Source: Hyphomicrobiales bacterium
GTDB lineage: Bacteria; Pseudomonadota; Alphaproteobacteria; Rhizobiales; JACESI01
Assembly: GCA_013911885.1 (NCBI GenBank)
Contig: JACESI010000003.1
Coordinates: forward strand, 124,001 to 188,000
Direction: 5' to 3'
Length of the DNA: 64,000 nt
A program made the translations under genes and the position numbers. Below, piece after piece: positions 1 through 7,970 of this stretch. The notes under the pieces are model-generated. The model had not been told where the DNA came from and ran no database searches. It saw nothing but the letters and a program-made list of their open reading frames with translations. The first letter of the stretch is position 1. Each line of letters starts with the position of its first letter.

Positions 1-666
1 AACAATCGCGCGGGCATGTTGCCGTTCGCTTTTGACGAAGGCTTCGGCTTCTCGTCTTATGTTGAGTATGCGCTTGATGTGCCGATGTATTTCCTCAAGC
101 GCGGTGAGCGCTATCACGACGTCACGGGAACGACATTTCGCGAATTCATGAACGGCGCGTTGGAAAACGTTGTGCCGAATGGCGTGCCGATGATGGGCGA
201 CTGGGTCAATCATGTCGGCACCATTTTCCCGGAAGTGCGCCTCAAACGCTTTCTTGAAATGCGCGGTGCGGACGGCGGACCCTGGCGCGGGATTTGCGCC
301 CTTCCGGCATTCTGGGTCGGTCTGTTCTATGACCAGACCGCGCTCGATGCCGCTTATGATATGATTTCCGATTGGACCACGGAGGAGATGCAGGCGCTGC
401 GCGATGGCGTTTCAATCCATGCGCTCAAGACCGAGTTCCGCGGCAGGCCGCTTCTTGAACTGGCAAAAGAGGTCGTCGCCCTTTCGCGCGAAGGCCTTTT
501 CCGCCGCGGCCGCCTGAGCGACAGCGGTCTAGACGAGACGCAATATCTTGAACCCGTCCAGGAGACGCTCGTCACCGGTATGACTCCTGCAGAAAAGATG
601 CTCGAGAAATATCACGGCGAATGGAACGGTGACCTCAGTCCGATCTTCAAGGAATATGCGTTTTAG
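1..666 (+). CDS. gshA: Glutamate-cysteine ligase, C-terminal part (5' end outside window)
   Basis: This is the C-terminal part (221 residues visible) of a glutamate-cysteine ligase, the ATP-dependent first step of glutathione synthesis in the cytoplasm. The frame is open to base 1, so the start lies outside the window; the internal ATG at 16 should not be taken as the start. The sequence matches the GCS2/plant-type family of alphaproteobacteria, with GDWVNHVGTIFPEVRLKRF, the LEMRGADGGPW stretch and a C-terminus ending in FKEYAF. Full-length family members are about 450 residues, so roughly half is missing. An 11-bp tandem duplication follows the stop codon. Confidence 0.9.
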   Translation, partial: NNRAGMLPFAFDEGFGFSSYVEYALDVPMYFLKRGERYHDVTGTTFREFMNGALENVVPNGVPMMGDWVNHVGTIFPEVRLKRFLEMRGADGGPWRGICALPAFWVGLFYDQTALDAAYDMISDWTTEEMQALRDGVSIHALKTEFRGRPLLELAKEVVALSREGLFRRGRLSDSGLDETQYLEPVQETLVTGMTPAEKMLEKYHGEWNGDLSPIFKEYAF

Positions 667-706
667 GCCAAAGGGCAGTAAGTCGCCTCAGCGAGCAGTC
701 TATCAG

Positions 707-730
707 GGCCGAGATCAGGCCGAGATCAGG
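707..730. repeat. 11-bp tandem duplication behind gshA
   Basis: The unit ggccgagatca occurs twice in direct succession (707-717 and 718-728), followed by gg. It lies between the gshA stop codon and the end of the convergent SnoaL-like gene. Confidence 0.8.
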
Positions 731-738
731 GATGACTC

Positions 739-1119
739 TCAATAAGGATAGAAAAATTCCTCGCGGGTGATTTTTCCGTCCTTCACGGTATAGACCCCAA
801 GCTCCCGCATATTCATGCGCTCGCTTGTCTGCTTGTTGGTTGCATCGATGCTGAAAATCACGCCGAAACGGTCTTCCCCATGAAAGAACGGTCCTTCGAC
901 GCTTGATTCGTGGACGTCCATGGCGCTTTCCCACCAGGCATGTTTAGCGCGAATGGCATCGAGACCAGAGATGACGGCGCTGTCCATACCCTTCATCGGG
1001 GTGGCTTCCACGGACACGGCGTCCGCGCTGTAGAGAGTATCAAGGGCGGTTGCCTCCTGATGGTTCTGGCAGAAGCCAACCAGTTTTTCCGCCACGGATT
1101 TCATCTGTTCGCCCGACAT
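739..1119 (-). CDS. SnoaL-like / NTF2-fold protein
   Basis: A 126-residue protein of the NTF2/SnoaL-like superfamily, small cone-shaped folds used as enzymes or ligand carriers. Family features visible are an N-terminal helical segment (about residues 5-25), the sequence LDTLYSADAVSVEA, a WWESAMDVHE helix and a final strand pattern DGKITREEFFYPY. No specific substrate can be read from the sequence. The start at 1119 is chosen because ggagg lies a few bases upstream in the right spacing; a start at 1146 would run through a tandem-repeat stretch. It is convergent with gshA and probably monocistronic. Confidence 0.75.
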   Translation of the reverse strand: MSGEQMKSVAEKLVGFCQNHQEATALDTLYSADAVSVEATPMKGMDSAVISGLDAIRAKHAWWESAMDVHESSVEGPFFHGEDRFGVIFSIDATNKQTSERMNMRELGVYTVKDGKITREEFFYPY

Positions 1120-1132
1120 GGATTTTCCTCCA

Positions 1133-1170
1133 AGATACAAGGCCAAAATACAAGGCCAAAATACAAGGAT
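1133..1170. repeat. 13-bp tandem repeat upstream of the SnoaL-like gene
   Basis: The motif atacaaggccaaa is repeated about three times (agatacaaggcc, aaaatacaaggcc, aaaatacaagg). It sits just upstream of the ribosome binding site of the minus-strand SnoaL-like gene, so copy number could affect its leader. Confidence 0.75.
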
Positions 1171-1296
1171 CGCACCATGAATCGCATCTGTGTCATCCCT
1201 GTGACGTTGTTTTTTGAACCCTATGTGCAGTTTCGGTTGACGGCAGCCTCGCCGGGCGCTTCACTTCACCGATCACATTCCCGGGAGGAGACGACA

Positions 1297-2115
1297 ATGA
1301 ACAACCTGTTCGATATCATGATGCAGGCGCAGAATGGTCAGGCGGTCGATAATATCTCCCGCCAGTTTGGTCTCAGCCGCGAACAGACCGAGCGCGCCAT
1401 CGAATTGATGATGCCAGCCTTTTCGCAAGGGCTGAAACGCAACACCGCCGATCCGATGGGCCTGATGAACTTCATGACGGCGCTCGCCTCCGGCCAGCAT
1501 GCGAAATATCACACCGACCCGCAGGAAGCCTTCCGAACGGATGCGATCAGCGAGGGCAATGCCATCCTTGGCCATCTTTTCGGGTCAAAGGACACGAGCC
1601 GCGCCGTTGCTGATCAGGTGGCACTTGCTTCCGGTATTGGTCCGGCCATTTTGAAGCAGATGCTGCCGGTGATCGCGAGCATGATCATGGGCGGTCTGTT
1701 CAAGAGTTCTTCTTCCCGCGCGGATCCTTTTTCCGGGGGAACCGTCGGCCCGGGCGGTCCAGGCGGCATCTTCGGCGATGTTCTTGGCTCGATCATGGAA
1801 TCCATGATGGGTGGCCAGCCACAGGGGCAACCTCAAGCCGGCGGACAAGGCGCGCAGAGAACGCAAAATCCGATGGAAAACAATCCGTTCGGCAAAATGT
1901 TCGAAGACATGATGGGCAATATGATGCGCGGGGGCATGTCGCAGGCAGACGGCGCTGCGACCCCGGATAGAGAACCAGAAGCGCCCGCTTCGCCGCCGCG
2001 TGGCGAGGATATTTTTGGCGAGATGTTCGAATCCGGCCGAAAGGTTCAGGATCAATACAAGAAGAACCTCGACTCTATTTTCGACACCTATCTCGATGGC
2101 ATGCGCAAGCTTTGA
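1297..2115 (+). CDS. DUF937 domain protein
   Basis: A 272-residue protein with an N-terminal helical DUF937 region (about residues 1-135, with QFGLSREQTERAIELMMPAF), a low-complexity Gly/Met/Gln/Pro-rich middle (about 145-235) and a charged C-terminal helix. DUF937 proteins (YidB-like) have no firmly established function. The start is fixed by gggaggag at 1283-1290; the frame is open further upstream to 910, but that part overlaps the divergent SnoaL-like gene and has no supporting signal. No signal peptide is seen, so a cytoplasmic location is likely. Confidence 0.8.
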   Translation: MNNLFDIMMQAQNGQAVDNISRQFGLSREQTERAIELMMPAFSQGLKRNTADPMGLMNFMTALASGQHAKYHTDPQEAFRTDAISEGNAILGHLFGSKDTSRAVADQVALASGIGPAILKQMLPVIASMIMGGLFKSSSSRADPFSGGTVGPGGPGGIFGDVLGSIMESMMGGQPQGQPQAGGQGAQRTQNPMENNPFGKMFEDMMGNMMRGGMSQADGAATPDREPEAPASPPRGEDIFGEMFESGRKVQDQYKKNLDSIFDTYLDGMRKL

Positions 2116-2223
2116 TACCCGCCGGGATTGGCTGTGAATGCATAAGAAAACGGCTGCCGATTTCCCGGAAGGGTAGGCAACCGTCCTGTCTTGCGAGGAT
2201 TCGAATCCGGCTGGTTCGCCCCT

Positions 2224-2700
2224 TCAATGCGTGGGCGTTGGCATTGTCGCGCCTGATTTGCCCTGCTGACCGGACAGGTTGAACGGGCAGGGAAGCAGTG
2301 CACGCAGATACGCGTTCCGGCGTTTCTGATCCGCGTGCTGAACCGCGCGCCGCTCAACGCTCAAGATGCGCAGGCGTGTCGTCGGATCGAGCGGCGAGCG
2401 GGTTTTGAGAACAAGCCGCACATCGGCGCGCGAAAGGCCGAGGTCCTGAAGCAGGCTCTCATCCAGATCCAGCATCTGCCGGGCGATTCGGTGGCCCTGA
2501 TGATGGCGCGCGCGGCGCATCAGCGCCTGCATCAGAAAAACACCCGATTGATGAACCCACAAAGTCAGGCGTTTCGTGACCTTATCTTCCATGCGAACGA
2601 GACCGGACACAATCGCGGCGGATTGCAGCGCATTGATGCGGGCATGGGTGATGCCGTTGTTTTCCGAAGACGGATCAATGATCGAAGATGAGAAGGTCAT
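2224..2700 (-). CDS. DUF1127 domain protein
   Basis: A 158-residue protein with a DUF1127 (YjiS-like) motif at about residues 72-100, including DESLLQDLGLSRADV. Short DUF1127 proteins are abundant in alphaproteobacteria and linked in some species to RNA turnover and phosphate or stress responses. This one is longer than the usual ~45-80 residues, with a helical N-terminal extension and a basic C-terminal tail. The start at 2700 has an aaagga Shine-Dalgarno upstream. A strong hairpin in the 5' leader (2764-2795) suggests post-transcriptional control. The gene is divergent from a LysR gene. Confidence 0.75.
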   Translation of the reverse strand: MTFSSSIIDPSSENNGITHARINALQSAAIVSGLVRMEDKVTKRLTLWVHQSGVFLMQALMRRARHHQGHRIARQMLDLDESLLQDLGLSRADVRLVLKTRSPLDPTTRLRILSVERRAVQHADQKRRNAYLRALLPCPFNLSGQQGKSGATMPTPTH

Positions 2701-2749
2701 GGTGAATTCCTTTCTTGAGGCGGTGACCTCGGGGGTCCTTTCAGGCATT

Positions 2750-2795
2750 AAAAAGGGCGCACTGCCACCTCACCAAACAGGGTTTGGGCGGTGGC
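2750..2795 (-). terminator. Leader hairpin followed by a U-run upstream of the DUF1127 gene
   Basis: On the minus strand an outer 6-bp stem (gccacc/ggtggc, 2764-2769 with 2790-2795) encloses an inner 6-bp stem (caaacc... pairing as ccaaac/gtttgg). Nine bases later comes a five-T run (2754-2750). It looks like an attenuator or the end of a short leader RNA, about 50 bases before the start codon. The distance between stem and T-run is longer than in a textbook terminator. Confidence 0.4.
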
Positions 2796-2953
2796 TGTGC
2801 GAGGGTTTGGGGACGAGGGTTTTGAGTTTGGTGTCTTTTCGAGGACAAAACGACAATGCGCCTCTTTAATCAATCAGACAAACGAATGTTTTTGATTGAA
2901 TTCATCACGAAAGTTGATGAATATACGGCATCCCTGTTCAAAGGATGGATTTC

Positions 2954-3913
2954 ATGGTTCAGCCGCTCGATCTTGATCAGCTCAAAACCTTCATTGCGAT
3001 TGTCGAGACTGGATCATTCACACGGGCCGCCGATGTCGTGTTCAAGACCCAGTCGGCGGTCTCGATGCAGATGCGCAAACTCGAAGACCGCGTCGGCAAG
3101 CCCTTGTTTGTGCGCGACGGTCGGCAGTCCCGGTTGAGCGATGATGGCGAGCGACTGCTCGATTATGCCCGCCGTCTGGTGCGCCTCTCCACAGAAGCGC
3201 TCGCAGCTTTTGACGACAATCGCCTTGAGGGTGTGGTGCGCTTCGGCATGCCGGATGATTTCGCGGACCGTTTCCTGCCTGAGGTTCTGGCACGCTTCGC
3301 CCAGTCGAACCCGAAAGTCGAGATCGAATTCGCCTGTGAAGCGACGCCTGCCCTGATCGACCGGATCAAGCACGATCAGCTGGATCTTGCGCTTATCACG
3401 CATGATCCGGAAAAAGCGCGCGCGCAGATTGTCCGCGAGGAACCGCTGTTCTGGGTAACCTCCGCCCATCATGCGGTTCATACACAGGAAGTGCTGCCGG
3501 TCGCCTTTGGTCGCGAGACCTGCATCTGGCGGCGTCAGGCGACGGATCGGCTTCAGCAGATCGGCAGACGCTACCGGGTGCGCTATTCGAGCTGGTCGGC
3601 GACGGTGATCGCGGCGACAGTGCTCTCCGGCCTTGCGGTTTCGGTCTTGTCGGAATCCTCGCTGCGCCCGGGAATGCGGGTTCTGGGAGCCGACGAAGGC
3701 TTCCCGCCGCTCGACCCCTGCCAGATCGGGCTGATCTGGGGAAGCGGCGCGAAGGGCGAAATCGTGGCGGCGCTCGCCGATCACATTGTCGATTCACTGG
3801 GCAATCTCGGCGAGACGTCTGCTCTCGCGGCGCGCGATCCGTCGCTTGAAAAATCAATCGGCGCCCTTACCAGCAAACGCCTGCGACCCGGTCATTTCAT
3901 GCTCGGCTGGTGA
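2954..3913 (+). CDS. LysR-family transcriptional regulator
   Basis: A 319-residue LysR-type DNA-binding regulator. The winged helix-turn-helix covers about residues 5-65 (LKTFIAIVETGSFTRAA then QSAVSMQMRKLEDRVG), followed by a type-2 periplasmic-binding fold from about 88 to 290. It resembles the LrhA-like subgroup, but no target can be deduced. The ATG at 2954 is preferred because aaagga (2940-2945) is well spaced from it; the ATG at 2945 overlaps that site. It is divergent from the DUF1127 gene, a natural candidate target. Confidence 0.85.
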   Translation: MVQPLDLDQLKTFIAIVETGSFTRAADVVFKTQSAVSMQMRKLEDRVGKPLFVRDGRQSRLSDDGERLLDYARRLVRLSTEALAAFDDNRLEGVVRFGMPDDFADRFLPEVLARFAQSNPKVEIEFACEATPALIDRIKHDQLDLALITHDPEKARAQIVREEPLFWVTSAHHAVHTQEVLPVAFGRETCIWRRQATDRLQQIGRRYRVRYSSWSATVIAATVLSGLAVSVLSESSLRPGMRVLGADEGFPPLDPCQIGLIWGSGAKGEIVAALADHIVDSLGNLGETSALAARDPSLEKSIGALTSKRLRPGHFMLGW

Positions 3914-4563
3914 GCACTCTCGTGCCAGACTGGTGCCAGACTGGTGCCAGACTGGTGCCAGACTGGCTGGTATCCGGCGCGAAGGACCGCAAGTGTTGAA
4001 GGCGGCGTGAGAACCTTCACCATTTGCGGGAAGCGGGAAACCGGGTGCGGTTCGGGCGCATAGCCCGCGCTGTTCCATTGCAGGAAAGCCTCACCGCAAA
4101 GCGCGTAGTGGAAGCCATCATGGTCAATCATCGCGCCGCTCGGAAGAGTGTCACGCGGCAAAAGATGCGTGCGTTTCGACTTTCTCTCAAGTCTTTCGGC
4201 GTGCAACGCCAGATCTATCTGCGCGGCTGTCGGAAGTGTATGAAGTTCGAAACCGTCTTTCCAGGCTTGGCTATAGGCACGAAACGCCTGTCGGCGGCAT
4301 TCGTAACAGGGCCGGTGCCCTGCCGCAAAAGCCGTCACCTCATCCAGAAAGAACAATTCAGTATAGGAATTTACGCTCATGAGGGCGCGTCTGCGCCCGT
4401 TGAAGGAGGTTGCACAGATGAGCCACGCTTTGAGTGTCCAGCCTCGGTTGAGAAGCTGTTTCGTTGCGCTATCATGGATGCGACCGCGATTTCCCATGAA
4501 CAGCCCGCGCGTCGGCACGGCGACGATGGTTCCGTCTGGCATAACCCTGTTCTGAAGGCACAT
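3892..4563 (-). CDS. Conserved protein of unknown function with HRPCYECRR motif
   Basis: A 223-residue protein I recognise as a widespread but functionally uncharacterised family. Hallmarks are MCLQNRV and MGNRGRIHD near the N-terminus, ICATSFNGRRR, YTELFFLDE, GHRPCYECRR at about residues 80-90, and VLTPPSTLAVLRAGY near the C-terminus. The Cys/His cluster could bind a metal, which is inference. The last ~20 residues are encoded by a 4 x 11-bp tandem repeat and read WHQSGTSLAPVWHES, so the native C-terminus has been replaced by repeat-derived sequence. The 3' end overlaps the convergent LysR gene by 22 bp, and the start codon abuts that of the divergent esterase gene. Confidence 0.75.
   Translation of the reverse strand: MCLQNRVMPDGTIVAVPTRGLFMGNRGRIHDSATKQLLNRGWTLKAWLICATSFNGRRRALMSVNSYTELFFLDEVTAFAAGHRPCYECRRQAFRAYSQAWKDGFELHTLPTAAQIDLALHAERLERKSKRTHLLPRDTLPSGAMIDHDGFHYALCGEAFLQWNSAGYAPEPHPVSRFPQMVKVLTPPSTLAVLRAGYQPVWHQSGTSLAPVWHESAHQPSMK
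3922..3965. repeat. Four perfect copies of an 11-bp tandem repeat
   Basis: The unit gtgccagactg is repeated four times without mismatch (3922-3932, 3933-3943, 3944-3954, 3955-3965). It begins 9 bases after the LysR stop codon and lies inside the 3' end of the minus-strand conserved gene. Since 11 is not a multiple of 3, each change in copy number shifts that gene's reading frame. Confidence 0.95.
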
Positions 4564-5815
4564 GGCTTGCTTCTTCGCCTTTCATTTCTTTGAGAAGAAC
4601 CGTAAAATTAATTTCTTGAAAGTAAATGGATGCGGGGGGCGTGTGCGGCGGCGCTGGCGAAAATACGGCTTTGGAGTGCTGGTTGGACTGTGCCTCGCGG
4701 CGGCAGGCTGCTCGTCTGCGCCAAGGACGCTGATTGGCCTTGGCAGTGACAATCTCTCCGCGCAGCGCCTGGACGGCACCACGATCCACCGCATCTTCAT
4801 TGCAACGACCCGGGCGCGTTCAGACAACCCGCTGGAGTTTTTCTCCGGCGAGCGCTCACCGGATCTCTCCCTCGCCCATGTCGATGTCAGCGTTCCACCC
4901 AGTCATCGCGTCGGTCAGCTGGAGCGGAGCACAAGCAAGACCCCTGATCCTCAGACGAATTTCGTCGTCTTCAACCCAACCCTGATCGAAACCCCGCAAA
5001 GCTTCGGCAGTGCCATCGAAAAGGCCCTGCTTGAGCATCCGGCAGGCAGCCGGGATGTGCTGGTTTTCGTCCATGGCTACAATGTCAATTTCTCGGACGC
5101 GGTGCTGCGGGTTGCGCAATTCGTGCATGATACCAAATATCAAGGTGTCCCCGTTCTCTTCTCGTGGGCGTCGCGTGGCAGGACCGTGGATTATGTCTAT
5201 GACATCAACAGCGCGCTTCAGGCCCGTGATCGGCTGATCCGTCTCGGCGGTATTCTGTCCGGCACCGATGCGGAACATTTCGATATCATCGCCCATTCGA
5301 TGGGCAATCTTCTCACCGTTGAGGCGATGCGCCAGGTGCAGTTGCAGGGAAAATTCAATACTTCCGGGCGTCTGCGCCGGATCATTCTCGCCTCGCCGGA
5401 TATCGATATCGACCTCTTCCGCACCCAGCTTACGGTCTTCCCGGAGAAAGAGCGGCAATTCTACGTGCTGATTTCGGAGGATGACCGCGCGCTCGAATTG
5501 TCGCGCCGGCTCGGTGGCGGTATCAGCCGTGTCGGGGCGGCAGACGCAACCAAGCTTGCCGAACTCGGGATCAATGTGATCGATGTCACCGAAATCAGCG
5601 AAAAGGGCAGCATCAATCACAGCAAGTTTGCTGATTCACCCGCTATCGTGCAGCTGATCGGGCGCAGTCTCGAACAAGGCAACACGCTGGAGGCGCGCAC
5701 CGATGTCAGCCGGGCAGAGGCGCTGGTTGGCAATATTTTCAAGAGTCTGACCCTCATTCCGTCCGCCATCATTGACGGCGCGCAGGGCTCTGTGCTTGTG
5801 GTTGGAAACCGATAA
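4562..5815 (+). CDS. Lipoprotein alpha/beta hydrolase (DUF900 family)
   Basis: A membrane-anchored alpha/beta hydrolase, probably an esterase, of the DUF900 family. A lipoprotein signal ends in the lipobox LAAAGC (Cys about residue 50), giving a periplasmic lipoprotein. The catalytic core has VFVHGYNVNFSDA (oxyanion region) and the nucleophile elbow AHSMGN. The frame allows 417 residues from the ATG at 4562, but that gives an unusually long N-region. In-frame TTG 4616 or GTG 4643 would give a normal lipoprotein signal, though with weak Shine-Dalgarno sites. The start is therefore uncertain. The substrate is unknown. Confidence 0.8.
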   Translation: MACFFAFHFFEKNRKINFLKVNGCGGRVRRRWRKYGFGVLVGLCLAAAGCSSAPRTLIGLGSDNLSAQRLDGTTIHRIFIATTRARSDNPLEFFSGERSPDLSLAHVDVSVPPSHRVGQLERSTSKTPDPQTNFVVFNPTLIETPQSFGSAIEKALLEHPAGSRDVLVFVHGYNVNFSDAVLRVAQFVHDTKYQGVPVLFSWASRGRTVDYVYDINSALQARDRLIRLGGILSGTDAEHFDIIAHSMGNLLTVEAMRQVQLQGKFNTSGRLRRIILASPDIDIDLFRTQLTVFPEKERQFYVLISEDDRALELSRRLGGGISRVGAADATKLAELGINVIDVTEISEKGSINHSKFADSPAIVQLIGRSLEQGNTLEARTDVSRAEALVGNIFKSLTLIPSAIIDGAQGSVLVVGNR

Positions 5816-5859
5816 TCTTCTGTTTATCCCACGCATCGTCCGTTCTTCAGGGTAATCCC

Positions 5860-6996
5860 ATGACAATCATTACCGATATTTCCGACCTCAAGGCTTTGGC
5901 AAAGCGCCGCGTGCCGAAAATGTTTTATGAATATGTCGACACCGGTTCATGGACCGAGGGGACATATTTCGACAATGAAGCCGCGTTCAAGCGCCAGAAA
6001 CTGCGCCAGCGCGTTGCTGTGAATATTGACGGCCGGTCGGTCCGCTCTGAAATGATCGGCGAGGCCGTGACAATGCCCGTCGCGCTTGCTCCGGTCGGAT
6101 TGACCGGCATGCAACATGCAGATGGCGAGATACTGGCAGCACAGGCAGCCGAGGAATTCGGCGTCCCGTTCACGCTCACCACCATGGCGGTCTGCTCGAT
6201 CGAGGATGTCGCCGCGCATACGAAGAAGCCGTTCTGGTTCCAGCTTTATGTCATGCGCGATCGCGGCTTCTCGGAATCGCTTATTGCCCGCGCCAAGGCG
6301 GCGAATTGTTCCGCCCTCGTGCTCACCCTCGATCTCCAGCTCATTGGCCAGCGTCATCGCGACATCAAGAACGGCCTTTCCACGCCGCCCCGTATCACGC
6401 CGCGCTTCATCGCCGAGATGATGATAAAGCCGCGCTGGTGTTTCGAGATGCTTCAGACCAAGAGGCACAGCTTTGGCAATATTGTCGGTCACGCCAAGGG
6501 CGTCGATAACCTCGTCTCCCTGTCCGAATGGACCAAAAAGCAGTTTGACCAGTCGCTCGACTGGTCGTCGGTCGAATGGATCAAGAAGCACTGGGATGGC
6601 AAGCTCATCCTCAAGGGGATCAACGACGTGGAGGATGCGCGGATCGCGGCTTCGCTCGGTGTCGATGCGATTGTCGTCTCCAATCATGGCGGACGTCAGC
6701 TTGATGGGGCGGTCGCCTCCTATGATATCCTCGGAGCGATTGTCGATGCCGTGGGCGATCAGGTCGAGGTGCATTTCGACAGCGGCATCCGCTCGGGTCA
6801 GGACGTGTTCAAGGCGCTTGCCATGGGCGCGAAAGGCACCTTCATTGGCCGGGCCTATATTTATGGTCTGGGCGCTCTCGGCAAGAAAGGCGTCACGAAA
6901 GCGCTTGAGATAATCCACACCGAACTCGATACGACGATGGGTCTTTGCGGCGAACGCGACATCAGCAAGATTGGTCGCCATAATCTGGTTCTCTGA
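5860..6996 (+). CDS. lldD: FMN-dependent alpha-hydroxy acid dehydrogenase (LldD-like)
   Basis: A 378-residue FMN-dependent 2-hydroxyacid dehydrogenase/oxidase, most like L-lactate dehydrogenase LldD, which oxidises L-lactate to pyruvate and feeds electrons to the respiratory chain. The TIM-barrel family features are present: MPVALAPVGLTGM, the substrate-binding FWFQLYVMRDR and the active-site SNHGGRQLDG with catalytic His near residue 276. Also present are FDSGIRSGQD and GRAYIYGLGALG for FMN phosphate binding. Length is normal. It follows the esterase gene by 44 bp. Other substrates, such as glycolate, cannot be excluded, and the glcDEF genes lie nearby. Confidence 0.85.
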   Translation: MTIITDISDLKALAKRRVPKMFYEYVDTGSWTEGTYFDNEAAFKRQKLRQRVAVNIDGRSVRSEMIGEAVTMPVALAPVGLTGMQHADGEILAAQAAEEFGVPFTLTTMAVCSIEDVAAHTKKPFWFQLYVMRDRGFSESLIARAKAANCSALVLTLDLQLIGQRHRDIKNGLSTPPRITPRFIAEMMIKPRWCFEMLQTKRHSFGNIVGHAKGVDNLVSLSEWTKKQFDQSLDWSSVEWIKKHWDGKLILKGINDVEDARIAASLGVDAIVVSNHGGRQLDGAVASYDILGAIVDAVGDQVEVHFDSGIRSGQDVFKALAMGAKGTFIGRAYIYGLGALGKKGVTKALEIIHTELDTTMGLCGERDISKIGRHNLVL

Positions 6997-7025
6997 AGAG
7001 ACGGTTTGCGCTTTACGCCAGGATG

Positions 7026-7970
7026 CTAACGCTCCGGGCTTCGTTTGATCGGGTTGAGGAGCGATTGCAGGCCCGCCTCCCAATAAGGCGTAGACCCGCC
7101 ATAGAGCGATGTCAGGAAATCGAGAAACACCCGGACCTTGGTCGGCAGATACTGGCGGCTCGGATAGATCGCATAGACGCCGACATTGCTGGTGCCGCGA
7201 TAATGCGGAAGCACCAGCTTCAGCGAGCCTTTGGCGAGTTCCGGGCCGACATCCCAGGTCGAGCGGAAGGCAATGCCAAGCCCCGCCAGCACCGCTTCGC
7301 GCACGACCTCATTCGAATTCGTCCTGAGAGCTGCTTCGGGGCGGATATGGACCGGGCCATCGGCGCTCACAAGGTTCCATTGATCCTGGCTTGCCGGGGA
7401 AAGGCACTGATGGCTCGCAAGATCGGCGATGCTTTGTGGCGTGCCATTTGTTTCAAGATATTTCGGCGTCGCGCACAGAACCCGCGTGTTCGCCGCGAGC
7501 TTCTTTGCGACATGGCTCGAATCCTTTAGCTCCGCAATGCGGATTGCGACATCGAAGCCTTCCGCCACCAGATCGACGAAACTGTCGGAAAGATCGAGCG
7601 TGATCGTGATATCCGGGTTCTGACGCATGAGCCTGGCGAGATAGGGCGCGACATGCATGCGCCCGAATGTCGTCGGCGCCGTCACCTTGAGGCTGCCGCG
7701 TACGCTTTCCGAGCGACGGGAGACATAATTTTCCGCATCCTCGACACTCGACAGAATGGTGAGAACGCGCTCGTAAAACCCTTGCCCGACCTCTGTCACA
7801 GCGACCTGTCTTGTGGTGCGCTGGAGAAGCCGGACGCCAAGCCGGTCTTCAAGTTTCTGCATTCGCTTTGAGATGAGCGCCGGGGTAACGCCAAGTTCGC
7901 GCGCTGCCACCGACATGCTGCCGGTCGCAATCACGCGGGCAAAGATCTCGAAATCGTGAAAGGAAGCCAT
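7026..7970 (-). CDS. LysR-family transcriptional regulator divergent from glcDEF
   Basis: A 314-residue LysR-type regulator. The helix-turn-helix is at residues 1-60 (FARVIATGSMSVAARELGVTP) and the effector domain at about 90-290 (LKVTAPTTFGRMHVAPYLARL). It belongs to the large CrgA/DmlR-like branch. It is convergent with lldD and divergent from glcD with a 312-bp intergenic region. LysR proteins commonly control the divergent operon, so a role in glycolate or hydroxyacid metabolism is inferred, not shown. Confidence 0.85.
   Translation of the reverse strand: MASFHDFEIFARVIATGSMSVAARELGVTPALISKRMQKLEDRLGVRLLQRTTRQVAVTEVGQGFYERVLTILSSVEDAENYVSRRSESVRGSLKVTAPTTFGRMHVAPYLARLMRQNPDITITLDLSDSFVDLVAEGFDVAIRIAELKDSSHVAKKLAANTRVLCATPKYLETNGTPQSIADLASHQCLSPASQDQWNLVSADGPVHIRPEAALRTNSNEVVREAVLAGLGIAFRSTWDVGPELAKGSLKLVLPHYRGTSNVGVYAIYPSRQYLPTKVRVFLDFLTSLYGGSTPYWEAGLQSLLNPIKRSPER

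Noticed and set aside
910..1296. N-terminal extension of the DUF937 frame over 129 codons
   Set aside because: It overlaps the SnoaL-like gene on the other strand, has no Shine-Dalgarno or family similarity, and gggaggag directly precedes ATG 1297.
4856..5620. Long minus-strand open frame (254 codons) opposite the esterase gene
   Set aside because: Mirror of the GC-skewed codons of a real gene; its composition is that of an antisense shadow. The same holds for long antisense frames opposite lldD, glcD, glcE, glcF, hisZ, purD, the Kef antiporter and pmbA.
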